Positions 50,873 through 60,603 of a DNA stretch of 64,000 nt are shown here, piece by piece. Position 1 is the first letter of the stretch. Every line of letters begins with the position of its first letter. Below the pieces are notes generated by a model. It saw only the letters and a program-made list of their open reading frames with translations. It was not told the DNA's origin and searched no databases. Source of the DNA: Quadrisphaera setariae (GTDB taxonomy: Bacteria > Actinomycetota > Actinomycetes > Actinomycetales > Quadrisphaeraceae). The translations under genes and the position numbers were made by a program. The stretch covers positions 186,001-250,000 of the forward strand of contig NZ_VKAC01000002.1 of NCBI RefSeq assembly GCF_008041935.1, given 5' to 3'.

Positions 50873-52050
50873 AACCGCGATCGTGTCAGGGCCGTGGGCA
50901 GGGCGTCGAGGAGCGCGTCGACGTCGGCGTCGGTGGAGCTCCAGCCGAGCGTGGCACGGACCGAGGTGCGCGCGGCGTCGTCGGACAGCCCCATCGCGAG
51001 GAGCACGTGGGAGGCGTCGTCGCTGTCCGCGGAGCACGCCGACCCCGACGAGCACGCCACGCCCGCCAGGTCGAGCTCCGCCAGCACCACCTCGCCGGAC
51101 AGGCCCGGCAGCACGAACGACGCGTGCCCGGGCAGCCGCTCCGGGCCCGGTGCGGCGCCGGTCAGCCGCACGGTGACGCCCGCCTGCGACCCCACCTCCA
51201 GCACCCCGGCCACCAGCCGGTCGCGCAGCCCCGCCAGCCGCGCCACCTCGTGCTCGCGCCGCGCGGCGGCGGCGGACAGCGCCGTCGCCAGGCCCACGGC
51301 GGAGGCCACGTCCACCGTGCCCGAGCGCCGTCCCCGCTCCTGGCCGCCGCCGAGGGCCACCGGCTCCAGCGGTGTGCCGGACCGCACCGCCAGCAGGCCC
51401 GACCCGCGCAGCCCGCCCAGCTTGTGCGCCGAGACGCTCACCGCCGCCACCCCGCCGGCCGGGGCACCCAGGGACCAGAGGTCGCGCAGGTCCAGCACCC
51501 CGGCGCTCTGGACGGCGTCGACGTGCAGCGCCACCCCGCGCTCCGCGCACAGCTGCGAGACCCCGGCCAGCGGCTGCACCGTGCCGACCTCGTTGTTCGC
51601 GTGCATGACCGACACCAGCGCGGTGCGCTCGGTGACCAGCTCGGACAGGGCGGGCAGGTCGACGCGGCCCTCGCCGTCGACCCCGACGACGTCGACGCGC
51701 CACCCGCGCCGCTCCAGCTCGCGCGCCGGCTCGAGCACGGCGGAGTGCTCGACGGCGGTGGTCACGAGGTGCCGCTCGCGCCCGCGCGCCGCCACCACCG
51801 CGGGGGCGATCCCGAGCACGGCGAGCCCGTCGGACTCCGTCCCGCCGGACGTGAGGACCACCTCTCCCGGCCGGCACCCGAGGGCCGAGGCCGCGGTCGC
51901 CCGCGCGCGCTCCAGCCCCTCCTTCGCCTGCTGGCCCGGGGTGTGCACGGACGCCGGGTTGGCGGTCACCTGCACGAGGTACGGCCAGACGGCCTCGAGC
52001 ACCTCCCGCGTGGGTGGGGAGGTGGCGGCGTGGTCGAGGTAGTGCGTCAC
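50869..52050 (-). CDS. Cysteine desulfurase (NadS type)
   Basis: 393 residues of the class V aminotransferase fold. YLDHAATSPPTREVLEAVWP at the N-terminus, PLP Lys in SVSAHKLGGLRGSG, NNEVGTVQPL and the active-site Cys in GVACSSGSACSAD. It would supply sulfur for a [4Fe-4S] cluster. The position at the end of nadA-nadB-nadC suggests NadS, serving the cluster of NadA. The gene follows nadC after 23 bp. Confidence 0.9.
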   Translation of the reverse strand: MTHYLDHAATSPPTREVLEAVWPYLVQVTANPASVHTPGQQAKEGLERARATAASALGCRPGEVVLTSGGTESDGLAVLGIAPAVVAARGRERHLVTTAVEHSAVLEPARELERRGWRVDVVGVDGEGRVDLPALSELVTERTALVSVMHANNEVGTVQPLAGVSQLCAERGVALHVDAVQSAGVLDLRDLWSLGAPAGGVAAVSVSAHKLGGLRGSGLLAVRSGTPLEPVALGGGQERGRRSGTVDVASAVGLATALSAAAARREHEVARLAGLRDRLVAGVLEVGSQAGVTVRLTGAAPGPERLPGHASFVLPGLSGEVVLAELDLAGVACSSGSACSADSDDASHVLLAMGLSDDAARTSVRATLGWSSTDADVDALLDALPTALTRSRL

Positions 52051-52073
52051 CTGCGTCGTCCTGGCCGTCCGCG

Positions 52074-53024
52074 TCAGCCCGTGCGGGTGCGGACCGGGGC
52101 CACCTCGGCGTCGGCGCCGACGTCGAGCCCGACGTCGAGCGCGGCCGACGCCTGCGTGAGACCGCCCACCGACACGAGGTCGACCCCGGTCGCCGCGATG
52201 GCGCCGATGGTCTCGCGCCGCACGCCGCCGCTGGCCTCGACGAGCACCCGCCCGCCGTGGGCCCGCTCGTGCTCGCGCACCGCGGCCACGCCCGTGCGCA
52301 GGTCGTCCAGGGAGAAGTTGTCGAGCAGCACCCCGTCCACGCCGGCGGCGAGCACCGCGGGCAGCTGGTCCAGCCTGTCGACCTCCACCTCGACGAAGGT
52401 GGTGTGCGGCACCCGCGCGCGCACGGCGGCGAGCGCCGTGGTGACGTCACCGCCGACCAGTGCGAGGTGGTTGTCCTTGACCAGCACCGCGTCGGACAGC
52501 GACCACCGGTGGTTCGACCCGCCGCCGCACCGGACGGCGTGGCGCTCCAGCGCCCGCAGGCCCGGGGTGGTCTTGCGGGTGTCGGCGACGCGGGCGGCCG
52601 CGCCGGCGGCCGCGACCAGCTCCACGTGCTCGGCCGTGGCCGTCGCGATCCCCGACAGGTGCTGCACGAGGTTCAGCGCGATGCGCTCGGCGCGCAGCAC
52701 GGCCAGCGCGCTGCCCTCCGCGCGGGCGAGCACCTGCTCCGGGGCGATGCGGTCGCCGTCGGAGGCGAGGAGCTCGACGACGACGGCCCCAGGCCCGTCG
52801 TGCGGGGCGTCCACCAGGCGCGACGCCTGGGACAGGGCCTCGGCGAACGCCCCCAGGCCGGCGAGCACGCCCTCCTGGCGGGCGCGCAGCACGGCGGTCG
52901 TGGTCACCAGGCCGCCGGGACGGTCCGCGAGCAGCGACTCGCTGGTCAGGTCGCCCCAGGGAGCGTCCTCGGCGAGGGCGCGGGTGACGACGTCGGCCAG
53001 CGCGCCTGCGACCGACCCCGTCAC
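52074..53024 (-). CDS. nadC: Nicotinate-nucleotide diphosphorylase (carboxylating)
   Basis: 316 residues. ALAEDAPWGDLTSESLLADR, then RIALNLVQHLSGIATATAEH, R-V-A-D-T-R-K-T-T-P-G-L-R, HAVRCGGGSNHRWSLSDAVL and KDNHLALVGG carry the quinolinate- and PRPP-binding residues. It converts quinolinate and PRPP to NaMN. GTG start overlaps the nadB stop by 4 bp. Confidence 0.95.
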   Translation of the reverse strand: MTGSVAGALADVVTRALAEDAPWGDLTSESLLADRPGGLVTTTAVLRARQEGVLAGLGAFAEALSQASRLVDAPHDGPGAVVVELLASDGDRIAPEQVLARAEGSALAVLRAERIALNLVQHLSGIATATAEHVELVAAAGAAARVADTRKTTPGLRALERHAVRCGGGSNHRWSLSDAVLVKDNHLALVGGDVTTALAAVRARVPHTTFVEVEVDRLDQLPAVLAAGVDGVLLDNFSLDDLRTGVAAVREHERAHGGRVLVEASGGVRRETIGAIAATGVDLVSVGGLTQASAALDVGLDVGADAEVAPVRTRTG

Positions 53025-54709
53025 GCGGCACCTCCGGTGGTGGCGCGCAGCAGCACGTGCCGCGCGGGGTCGCGCCGCCCGGGGTGGTCGGAGCGGGCGT
53101 GCGCGCCGCGGCTCTCCTCGCGGGCCAGCGCACCGGCGGCGAGCAGGGCGGCGACGTCGGTGAGCGCGCGGTCCTCGAGCGCCGCGACCGAGGCGACACC
53201 GCGCCGACCGGGAGGCGCGGCCGAGCCGGGAAGGTCTCCGGGTGCCTCCGGGGTCGTCAGGTCCTCCCCGTCGGTGCGCTCGCCGGGTGCCGCAGCGCCG
53301 GCGAGGGTCTTGGTCAGCAGCTCCAGGCCAGCGCGGTCGCGCAGCAGCCCGGCGTGCTCCCAGACGTGCTCCTGCAGCTCCTCGCGCGGCAGGGTCCCCG
53401 CCGGCAGGTCGACGTCGAGGAGCACCTCGTCGGCGTCGACCGCAGCGGCGGCCGGCGCGTCCGCAGCCCCGGTCGCCCCGGCGACGATCGAGGCTGCCGC
53501 GCGCGCCCCGAAGACCGCGCCCTCCAGCAGCGAGTTCGAGGCCAGGCGGTTGGCGCCGTGCACGCCGGTCGAGGCGACCTCGCCGACCGCCCACAGGCCC
53601 GGCAGCGTGGAGCGCCCGTCGAGGTCGGTGAGCACACCGCCCATGGCGTAGTGCGCGGCGGGCGTCACCGGCACGGGCTCGCGGGTCCAGTCCAGCCCGG
53701 CGGCGCGCGTCAGGGCGTCGATGCCGGGGAACCGCGTCCGCAGCCCGTCGACGCCCCTCGCGTCGAGCAGGACGGGCGTGCCGCCCTGGGCGGCCATGGC
53801 GGCGGCGCAGGCGCGGGCGACCACGTCGCGGGGGGCCAGCTCGTCGCAGAACCGCCGCCCGGTGGCGTCGAGCAGCACCGCGCCCTCGCCGCGCACGGCC
53901 TCGGAGACGAGGAAGGTCCGGCCGTCGCGGCCCGCGCCGGCGGTGGGGTGGAACTGGACCATCTCGACGTCGCGGGCCACCGCCCCGGCGCGGACGGCGG
54001 CGGCGAGGCCGTCTCCGGTGGCGACGGCTGGCGTGGTGGTGTGCGCGTACACCTGCGCGTGCCCGCCGGTGGCGAGGACGACGGCGCGAGTGCCGACCAG
54101 CACGTCCTCGCCGCCGGGGCCGCGCAACCGGGCGCCGGTCACGGCCGTGCCCGGGCCCGCCGCGGTGGTCAGCGCCACCAGCGCCGTCCGCTCCAGCAGC
54201 GCGGCGCGCGAGGCGCGCACCGCGGCGCCGAGCGCGGCCGCGACGTGGGCGCCCGTGGTGTCCCCGCCCGCGTGGACGATCCGGGGTCGCGAGTGCGCGG
54301 CCTCCAGGCCCCGGGCGCGGGTGCCGTCGGCGCGGCGGTCGAGCACCAGCCCGTACCGCTCCAGGGCGGTGACGGCGTCCGCGCCGGCGCCGCACAGCAC
54401 GGTGACGGCGTCGGGAGCGCACAGGCCGTCGCCCGCGGCGAGCGTGTCGGCCACGTGGAGGGAGACCGCATCAGCGCCGACCGGCTGGTCGTCGGCGAGC
54501 ACCGCGGCGATGCCGCCCTGCGCCCAGCTCGTCGCGCCGTCGCCGAGCGACGCCTTGGTCGCCACGGCCACGCGAGCGCCGGGCGCCAGGCGCAGCACCT
54601 CGAGCGCCGTCGTCAGCCCGGCGATGCCCGACCCGACGACGAGCACGTCGACGTCGAGCCGCTGCTCGTCCAGCGCCGTGGGCTCGGGCGTCACCGTCGG
54701 GCTGGTCAC
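53021..54709 (-). CDS. nadB: L-aspartate oxidase
   Basis: 562 residues. FAD loop V-V-G-S-G-I-A-G-L-T-T-A, T-S-W-A-Q-G-G-I-A-A-V-L, HSRPRIVHAGGDTTGAHVAA, MVQFHPTAGAGRDG, TPAAHYAMGGVLTDLDG and GANRLASNSLLEGAVFGARA. It oxidises aspartate to iminoaspartate, the substrate of NadA. The C-terminal helical part contains a Pro/Gly/Asp-rich insert of about 25 residues. Overlaps nadA and nadC by 4 bp each. Confidence 0.95.
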   Translation of the reverse strand: MTSPTVTPEPTALDEQRLDVDVLVVGSGIAGLTTALEVLRLAPGARVAVATKASLGDGATSWAQGGIAAVLADDQPVGADAVSLHVADTLAAGDGLCAPDAVTVLCGAGADAVTALERYGLVLDRRADGTRARGLEAAHSRPRIVHAGGDTTGAHVAAALGAAVRASRAALLERTALVALTTAAGPGTAVTGARLRGPGGEDVLVGTRAVVLATGGHAQVYAHTTTPAVATGDGLAAAVRAGAVARDVEMVQFHPTAGAGRDGRTFLVSEAVRGEGAVLLDATGRRFCDELAPRDVVARACAAAMAAQGGTPVLLDARGVDGLRTRFPGIDALTRAAGLDWTREPVPVTPAAHYAMGGVLTDLDGRSTLPGLWAVGEVASTGVHGANRLASNSLLEGAVFGARAAASIVAGATGAADAPAAAAVDADEVLLDVDLPAGTLPREELQEHVWEHAGLLRDRAGLELLTKTLAGAAAPGERTDGEDLTTPEAPGDLPGSAAPPGRRGVASVAALEDRALTDVAALLAAGALAREESRGAHARSDHPGRRDPARHVLLRATTGGAA

Positions 54710-56064
54710 GGGACCACCGCCAGCATGCGCTCCAGCGCGGTGCGCGCGTGGGCGGCGGACTCGTCGTCGACCACGACGCGGTTCACGACCGGGCCCAGCT
54801 CGGCCTCGGGAATCCCGGCGGACCTCCCTCGCTCTCGCTCAGCGAGCGACTCCAGCACCCACGCGAGGTAGCCGGGGTGGATCCGGTACATCGTCGAGCA
54901 GGGGCAGATCACCGGGTCCAGGCAGGTGATGGTCTTGTCGGGGTGGGCGTCGGCGAGGCGCCGCACGAGGTTGATCTCGGTGCCGATGGCCAGCGAGGAC
55001 CCGGCCGGGGCCGCCTCCACCGCCTTGATGATGAACTCGGTGGAGCCGGCCTGGTCCGCGGCGTCGACCACGGCCTGCGGGCACTCGGGGTGCACGACCA
55101 CCTGCACGGACGGGTCGGCGGCGCGGGCGGCGTCGATCTGCGCGGTGGTGAAGCGCTGGTGCACCGAGCACCAGCCGCGCCACAGCAGCACGCGGGAGTC
55201 CACGAGGGCCTGGACGCTGTTGCCGCCCATCGGCTTGCGGGGGTCCCACAGGGGCATGAGGTCGGCCGGCACGCCCATGGCCTTCGCGGTGTTGCGGCCC
55301 AGGTGCTGGTCGGGCACGAAGAGCACCCGGCGGCCGCGGGCGAACGCCCAGGTGAGCACCGCGGTCGCGTTGGAGGAGGTGCAGACGATGCCGCCGTGCT
55401 CCCCGCAGAACGCCTTGATCGCCGCGGAGGAGTTCATGTAGGTGACGGGCACGACCTCGACCAGGCCGTCCTCGCCGGGCACGTCGAGGGGGCGGCCGAT
55501 CGCGGCCTCGAGCTGGTCCCAGCAGTCCTGCACGGAGTCGAGGTCGGCCATGTCGGCCATGGAGCAGCCCGCGGCCAGGTTGGGCAGCACCACGGCCTGG
55601 TCGAGCCGGGTGAGCAGGTCGGCGGTCTCGGCCATGAAGTGCACGCCGCAGAAGACGACGTACTTCGCCTCCGGCCGCTCCAGGCTGCGCCGCGCCAGGA
55701 GGAAGGAGTCTCCGGTGACGTCGGCGTGCTCGATGACCTCGTCGCGCTGGTAGTGGTGCCCCAGGACCACGACGGAGCTGCCGAGCTCGGCCTTGGCGGC
55801 GCGGACGCGGGCGTGGACCTCGTCGGCCTGCATGCGCCGGTAGCGCTCGGGGATCTGCTGCTGCACCGGCGTGTGCGCGGGTGCGGTGTCGACCACCGAG
55901 GCGCCCGGGCCGTACTCCGGGGCGGGCGCGGGCAGGCCGGGCATCGCGTCCAGGGCGAACGGCTCGCCGGCGAGCCGGGCGTCGCAGGAGCTCACGGATG
56001 CGCTGCTGGCGCCGGGAGCGCCGGCGGGCGCGGAGCGGCCGAGGGTGACGGCGACGGAGACCAT
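54706..56064 (-). CDS. nadA: Quinolinate synthase A
   Basis: 452 residues. VVLGHHYQRDEVIEHADVTG, FCGVHFMAETADLL, YMNSSAAIKAFCGEHGGIVC, the cluster cysteines in G-I-V-C-T-S-S-N-A, V-H-P-E-C-P-Q and VICPCSTMYRIHP. It condenses iminoaspartate with dihydroxyacetone phosphate and needs a [4Fe-4S] cluster. The N-terminal 60 residues are a low-complexity Ala/Pro/Ser extension. ATG at 56064 has GGAGG at 10 nt. It follows nrtR after 28 bp. Confidence 0.95.
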   Translation of the reverse strand: MVSVAVTLGRSAPAGAPGASSASVSSCDARLAGEPFALDAMPGLPAPAPEYGPGASVVDTAPAHTPVQQQIPERYRRMQADEVHARVRAAKAELGSSVVVLGHHYQRDEVIEHADVTGDSFLLARRSLERPEAKYVVFCGVHFMAETADLLTRLDQAVVLPNLAAGCSMADMADLDSVQDCWDQLEAAIGRPLDVPGEDGLVEVVPVTYMNSSAAIKAFCGEHGGIVCTSSNATAVLTWAFARGRRVLFVPDQHLGRNTAKAMGVPADLMPLWDPRKPMGGNSVQALVDSRVLLWRGWCSVHQRFTTAQIDAARAADPSVQVVVHPECPQAVVDAADQAGSTEFIIKAVEAAPAGSSLAIGTEINLVRRLADAHPDKTITCLDPVICPCSTMYRIHPGYLAWVLESLAERERGRSAGIPEAELGPVVNRVVVDDESAAHARTALERMLAVVP

Positions 56065-56092
56065 GTCTTCTGTTCCTCCGGACTGGGTGGGT

Positions 56093-56815
56093 TCAGCCGA
56101 GCTCGGGACGTGACTGCCAGGGCGGGTAGCCGCCGGTCGCCCCTCCGGGGGGCAGCACGGCGCGGTAGAGGCGGGCGGGGCGGTGGGCGGCGCCGGCGCG
56201 GACCTCGTCGGTGGCCTCCACGGCTCCGGAGGCGGCCACGCTGCGGCGGAAGTTGGCGGGGTCGAGGCTCTTGCCGAGCACCGCTTCGTGCACCCCGCGC
56301 AGCTCGGCGAGGGTGAACGTCTCACCGAGGAAGTGCTGGGCGATGGCGGCGTAGCCGACCTTGGTCCGCAGCCGCCACAGCGCGTAGTCGACGATCTCGG
56401 CGTGGTCGAAGGCGAGCTCGCCGACGGTCTCCGGCAGCCGGTCGGCGGGGGCCCAGCGCACGTTCTGGCCCACCTCCACCGCGGCGGCCTCGGGGGCGCG
56501 GACCAGGGCGGTGTAGACCACCGACACCACGCGTCCCGTGGGGGAGCGGTGCGGGGCACCGAACGTGTAGAGCTGCTCGATGTAGCTGGGGCGCAGCCCC
56601 GTGGTCTCGGCCAGGGTGCGGCGGGCCGCGGAGCTGAGCCGCTCGTCCGGGGTGACCCACCCGCCGGGCAGCGCCCACCGCCCGTCGAAGGGCTCACAGG
56701 TGCGCCGGACGAGGGGGAGGTGCAGCTGGGGCGTCTCGTCACCGCAGCCGGCGCTGGTGCCCGGCAGCAGCGCCAGGATCACCGTGGAGACGGCGAGGTC
56801 GAGCGACGCGCTCAC
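56093..56815 (-). CDS. nrtR: NrtR-type NUDIX transcriptional regulator of NAD synthesis
   Basis: 240 residues: an N-terminal NUDIX domain ([20 protein letters not shown]) fused to a C-terminal winged helix (IAQHFLGETFTLAELRGVHE, GKSLDPANFRRSVAASGAVE). The Nudix box reads R-R-T-L-A-E-T-T-G-L, with Thr in place of two of the catalytic Glu, so it should bind ADP-ribose or NAD without hydrolysing it. It heads the nad operon, and a candidate operator overlaps its promoter. GTG start with GAGGAGG at 6 nt. Confidence 0.9.
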   Translation of the reverse strand: MSASLDLAVSTVILALLPGTSAGCGDETPQLHLPLVRRTCEPFDGRWALPGGWVTPDERLSSAARRTLAETTGLRPSYIEQLYTFGAPHRSPTGRVVSVVYTALVRAPEAAAVEVGQNVRWAPADRLPETVGELAFDHAEIVDYALWRLRTKVGYAAIAQHFLGETFTLAELRGVHEAVLGKSLDPANFRRSVAASGAVEATDEVRAGAAHRPARLYRAVLPPGGATGGYPPWQSRPELG

Positions 56816-56837
56816 GCGCTCCTCCTCGCTGACGGCT

Positions 56838-56858
56838 TCAGGTCAGCGAGACACTAAC
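56838..56858. promoter_or_regulatory. Candidate NrtR operator
   Basis: TTAGTGTC-N5-GACCTGAA on the minus strand, an imperfect inverted repeat of the form TTnnnGTC-N5-GACnnnAA. TAGTGT inside it also fits a -10 box, which would place the operator over the nrtR-nad promoter. It lies 23 bp before the GTG of nrtR. Confidence 0.4.
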
Positions 56859-56919
56859 ACCACTTCGAGTCAGTCCCACCCGAACACGCCACCCCGGTCT
56901 CCGCGGTGGCGCGCCGACC

Positions 56920-57732
56920 TCACGGACGCACGGCACCGACCGGCACGAGCAGCTCGGCCCGGATGGCGCCGCCGGTCAGCTCGCGCACCCGGTCCAGGAA
57001 CGCCGCCGTGGCCGGCCGGGCCTCGTGGGCGGCGTGCCCGCCCTCGGCGTACTCCTCGAAGAAGACCCGGGCCAGCGGCTCGCCCTCCACCGCGTGCACC
57101 ACGTAGGTGAGCGTCCCCGGCTCGTCGGCGGCGAACCCCGGCAGCACGTCCGCCACCAGCTCGTCGAACGCCGCGAGGGCCGCTGCGTCCGGCAGGTCGA
57201 AGCGCACGGCGATCGCGCGCGCGGGAGACGCTGCGGCGTCGCGCGCCAGGGCGTCCCGCAGGACGCTCCCGTGGTCGAAGGCCAGCCGCTCGCCGCCGCG
57301 CCCGCCGTCGTCGCCCTCGGCAGCTGCGTCGCCCAGCACCTCGGCCACGGGCACCCAGGACGCCTCGGCGGCGTCGTCCCCGCCGGCCACCTCCTCCGGT
57401 GCGCTGCCCTCGGGCAGGCGCACCCACCACGCGCTGCTGACCACGCGCCCGCGCGGGTCGCGCCCGGGCGCCCCGTACACGCCCAGCTCCCGCAGCGCGA
57501 CGCCGGCGAGGTCCAGCCCCGTCTCCTCCGCCAGCTCCCGCAGGGCGGCGACCTGCGGATCCTCGTGCGCGTCCACGAACCCGCCGGGCAGCGCCCACCG
57601 CCCCGCGAAGGGCTCCGACCCGCGCCGCACCAGCAGCACCCTGTCCACCCCGCCCCAGCGGTGCAGCGCCACGACGTCCGCCGTCAGCGCGGCGTTCGGA
57701 CGGGCCGTCGGCATCTCCTGCTGCTCGCTCAC
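56920..57732 (-). CDS. NUDIX hydrolase fused to an antibiotic-biosynthesis-monooxygenase domain
   Basis: 270 residues. The N-terminal half (about 10-155) is a NUDIX domain with a complete box: [20 protein letters not shown] then E-T-G-L, so it should be active, perhaps on ADP-ribose. The C-terminal half (about 165-270) is an ABM ferredoxin-like domain: [40 protein letters not shown] and [17 protein letters not shown]. It starts divergently from hisI. The fusion is unusual to the reader. Confidence 0.85.
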   Translation of the reverse strand: MSEQQEMPTARPNAALTADVVALHRWGGVDRVLLVRRGSEPFAGRWALPGGFVDAHEDPQVAALRELAEETGLDLAGVALRELGVYGAPGRDPRGRVVSSAWWVRLPEGSAPEEVAGGDDAAEASWVPVAEVLGDAAAEGDDGGRGGERLAFDHGSVLRDALARDAAASPARAIAVRFDLPDAAALAAFDELVADVLPGFAADEPGTLTYVVHAVEGEPLARVFFEEYAEGGHAAHEARPATAAFLDRVRELTGGAIRAELLVPVGAVRP

Positions 57733-57824
57733 CCGGCCACCCTGGCACCGCCGCGCGCACCCGGCCCGCTGGTCCGCGCTCCGGTGCGGACCGGGCTGCC
57801 ACGCCGGCTGGGATGATGACCCGC

Positions 57825-58211
57825 GTGAGCAGCGCCACCACCGGTGAGACCACCGGCTCCCCGCTCGACCCCGCCGTCGCCTCCCAGCTGAAGCGCGACG
57901 CCGCCGGCCTCGTGGCCGCCGTCGTCCAGGCCCACGACACCCGCGAGGTGCTCATGGTCGGCTGGATGGACGACGAGGCGCTCCACCGCACCCTCACGAC
58001 CGGCCGCAGCTGGTTCTGGAGCCGCAGCCGCTCCGAGTACTGGCGCAAGGGCGACACCTCCGGAGCCGTCCAGCGCGTGCGCAGCGTGAGCCTCGACTGC
58101 GACGGAGACGCCGTGCTCGTCACCGTCGACCAGAGCGGCGGCGCGTGCCACACCGGGGACCGCACCTGCTTCGACGCCCGCCCCCTGCTCACCGAGGAGC
58201 CGACCTCGTGA
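57825..58211 (+). CDS. hisI: Phosphoribosyl-AMP cyclohydrolase
   Basis: 128 residues from GTG 57825. [28 protein letters not shown] and [20 protein letters not shown] with metal-binding Asp and Cys residues (then G-D-R-T-C-F). It opens the ring of PR-AMP in histidine synthesis. ATGs at 57813 and 57816 are alternative starts; GATGAT 7 nt before the GTG favours a leaderless start there. Overlaps trpE by 4 bp. Confidence 0.93.
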   Translation: MSSATTGETTGSPLDPAVASQLKRDAAGLVAAVVQAHDTREVLMVGWMDDEALHRTLTTGRSWFWSRSRSEYWRKGDTSGAVQRVRSVSLDCDGDAVLVTVDQSGGACHTGDRTCFDARPLLTEEPTS

Positions 58212-59824
58212 CCACCGCTGAGAGCCCGACGACGACGAGCGCCACCGCCGACGAGCCCGCCGCTGCGCCCGCACCCGACCTGACGATCGGCGCCACCTGG
58301 CCCGACCTGCCGACGTTCCGCCAGCTCGCTCGCGACCGGCGCGTCATCCCCGTCGTCCGCCGCCTGCTGGCCGACGCCGAGACGCCCGTCGGGGTCTACC
58401 GCAAGCTCGCCGGCGAGCAGACCGGCACCTTCCTGCTGGAGTCCGCCGACCACGGCGGCGTCTGGTCCCGCTACTCCATCGTCGGCGCCCGCTCCGCCGC
58501 CGTCCTCACGGAGTCCGGCGGGCAGGCCCGCTGGCTCGGGACCCCGCCGGCCGGCGTCCCGCTGGACGGCGACCCGCTCGTCGCCGTCCGCGAGACCCTC
58601 GCCGCCCTGCGCACGCCCCGCCTGCCCGGCCTGCCGCCCCTGACGGGCGGACTGGTCGGCGTGCTCGGCTGGGACGTCGTGCGCCGCTGGGAGAAGCTCC
58701 CCAGCCCCCCCCGCGCGCAGGGCACCGAGCCGCCCGAGCTGGCCCTGTGCCTGGCCACCGACCTCGCCGTGGTCGACCACGCCGACTCCTCCGTGCTGCT
58801 CGTCGCCAACGCCGTCAACCTCGACGGCACCGACGAGCGCGTCGACGAGGCCTGGGCCGACGCCGTCGCCCGCCTCGACGCGATGGCCGCCAGGCTGGCC
58901 GAGCCGGCGCCCTCCACGGTCTCCACCCTCGACCCGGCCGCCGCCGCCGAGGCCGCCGCCGCTCAGCCCCGCCGCACCTCCACCGCCGCGGAGTACGAGG
59001 CCGCCGTCGACGCCGCCAAGGTCGCCATCCGCGACGGCGAGGTGTTCCAGGTGGTGCCCTCGCAGACCTTCGAGGTCGACTGCGCCGCCGACGCCCTCGA
59101 CGTCTACCGGGCGCTGCGGGCCACCAACCCCAGCCCGTACATGTACCTCTTCCGCTTCGAGGACCCGGACGGCGGCCGGTTCGACGTCGTCGGCTCCAGC
59201 CCGGAGTCCCTCGTCAAGGTCGAGGGCGGACGGGCCATGACCCACCCCATCGCCGGCACCCGCCCCCGCGGCGCCACCCCCGAGCAGGACACGGCGCTCG
59301 CGGCCGACCTCCTCGCGGACGCCAAGGAGCGCGCCGAGCACCTCATGCTCGTCGACCTCGCCCGCAACGACCTGGCCCGCGTGTGCCGGCCGGGCACGGT
59401 CGAGGTGGTCGAGTTCATGGAGGTGTGGCGCTACAGCCACGTCATGCACCTGGTCAGCACCGTCACGGGGGAGGTGCGCGAGGGGCGGACGGCGTTCGAC
59501 GTCCTCCAGTCGACCTTCCCCGCGGGCACGCTGTCCGGGGCTCCGAAGCCGCGCGCGCTGGCCCTCATCGACGAGCTCGAGCCGGTGCGCCGCGGCCTGT
59601 ACGGCGGGACGGCCGGGTACTTCGACGTCGCGGGGGACCTCGACATGGCCATCACCATCCGCAGCGCGGTGCTGCGGGACGGCGTGGCCCGCGTCCAGGC
59701 GGGCGCGGGCGTGGTGGCCGACTCGGTGCCGGCCAGCGAGGAGGCCGAGACCCGCGCCAAGGCGGCCGCGGTGCTCGCCGCCGTCGCCCGCGCCGGTGCG
59801 CTGAGGCCGCTGTCCGGTGCCTGA
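58208..59824 (+). CDS. trpE: Anthranilate synthase component I
   Basis: 538 residues. The Trp-feedback element L-L-E-S near residue 79 is intact. The catalytic half shows [61 protein letters not shown] and [20 protein letters not shown]. It makes anthranilate from chorismate with TrpG (not in the window). Its TGA lies 8 bp inside the next gene. Confidence 0.95.
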   Translation: MTTAESPTTTSATADEPAAAPAPDLTIGATWPDLPTFRQLARDRRVIPVVRRLLADAETPVGVYRKLAGEQTGTFLLESADHGGVWSRYSIVGARSAAVLTESGGQARWLGTPPAGVPLDGDPLVAVRETLAALRTPRLPGLPPLTGGLVGVLGWDVVRRWEKLPSPPRAQGTEPPELALCLATDLAVVDHADSSVLLVANAVNLDGTDERVDEAWADAVARLDAMAARLAEPAPSTVSTLDPAAAAEAAAAQPRRTSTAAEYEAAVDAAKVAIRDGEVFQVVPSQTFEVDCAADALDVYRALRATNPSPYMYLFRFEDPDGGRFDVVGSSPESLVKVEGGRAMTHPIAGTRPRGATPEQDTALAADLLADAKERAEHLMLVDLARNDLARVCRPGTVEVVEFMEVWRYSHVMHLVSTVTGEVREGRTAFDVLQSTFPAGTLSGAPKPRALALIDELEPVRRGLYGGTAGYFDVAGDLDMAITIRSAVLRDGVARVQAGAGVVADSVPASEEAETRAKAAAVLAAVARAGALRPLSGA

Positions 59825-60536
59825 GGAGGCCCAGCGGCCCGTCGGGGGGCGGCCCGAGCGACCGGGCCAGCAGTCGGGCCAGCGCTCGGGTCGGCGGCGC
59901 CTGCGGGGCCGGGCGCCCGTCGTCCTGCTCGGCCTCGTGGCCGGGGGTCTCCTGCTGGCGGTGAGCACGCAGCCGTGGGTGCTGGCGTCCCTGCCCGTGG
60001 GACCCGGTGGCAGCGCCCCGGACGTTCCCGTGACCGGTCGCGCGGCAGCGGCTGCCGTGCCCGCGGTGGGTGTCGTGGCGGTGGCCGGCTCCCTCGCGCT
60101 GTCCACGCTGCGCCGTGCCGGTCGCGCCGCCGCAGGCGTCCTGCTGGTGCTGGCGGGCCTGTCCGCCGCGGCGGCCGCCGCCGCGCTGCTCCTCGACCCC
60201 GTCGGGGCGGCCGTCAGCGCGGCGCGAGCGGCCACGGGCGTGGGCGAGGTCGACGGCGCCCGCACCACCGCGTGGCCCCTGGTGGCGCTGCTCCCCGCAC
60301 TGGGCGTCGCTGCCTCCGGGGCGCTGGCCCTGGCGGCGGGGCGCTCCTGGGGCAGCTCGGAGCGCTTCGAGGCGCCCAGCGCCGCGGCCGCGCGAAGGTC
60401 CGCCGCACCGAGCCGCGCCGGCCTGTGGGACGGGCTCAGCAGGGGCGAGGACCCCACCGACGGTCCCGACCCCGACGCCGGCGGCGGGCGCGCCGACGGG
60501 TCGTCCGCCGCTGCGCGGCAGGACCGGGCAGAATGA
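59817..60536 (+). CDS. Trp-biosynthesis-associated membrane protein (TIGR02234)
   Basis: 239 residues: a basic Gly/Arg/Gln N-tail, then membrane helices VVLLGLVAGGLLLAVSTQPW, AVPAVGVVAVAGSLALS, LLVLAGLSAAAAAAALLLD and LVALLPALGVAASGALAL, and a Ser/Asp/Gly-rich tail. This layout and the place between trpE and trpC match TIGR02234. Its role is unknown. GTG start overlapping the trpE end by 8 bp. Confidence 0.85.
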   Translation: MPEEAQRPVGGRPERPGQQSGQRSGRRRLRGRAPVVLLGLVAGGLLLAVSTQPWVLASLPVGPGGSAPDVPVTGRAAAAAVPAVGVVAVAGSLALSTLRRAGRAAAGVLLVLAGLSAAAAAAALLLDPVGAAVSAARAATGVGEVDGARTTAWPLVALLPALGVAASGALALAAGRSWGSSERFEAPSAAAARRSAAPSRAGLWDGLSRGEDPTDGPDPDAGGGRADGSSAAARQDRAE

Positions 60537-60603
60537 CGGTCGACGTCCCGGACCGGAGCCGCAGCCAGCTGGCGCAGGACCCGCCCGCAGCACGAGGAGC
60601 GAG

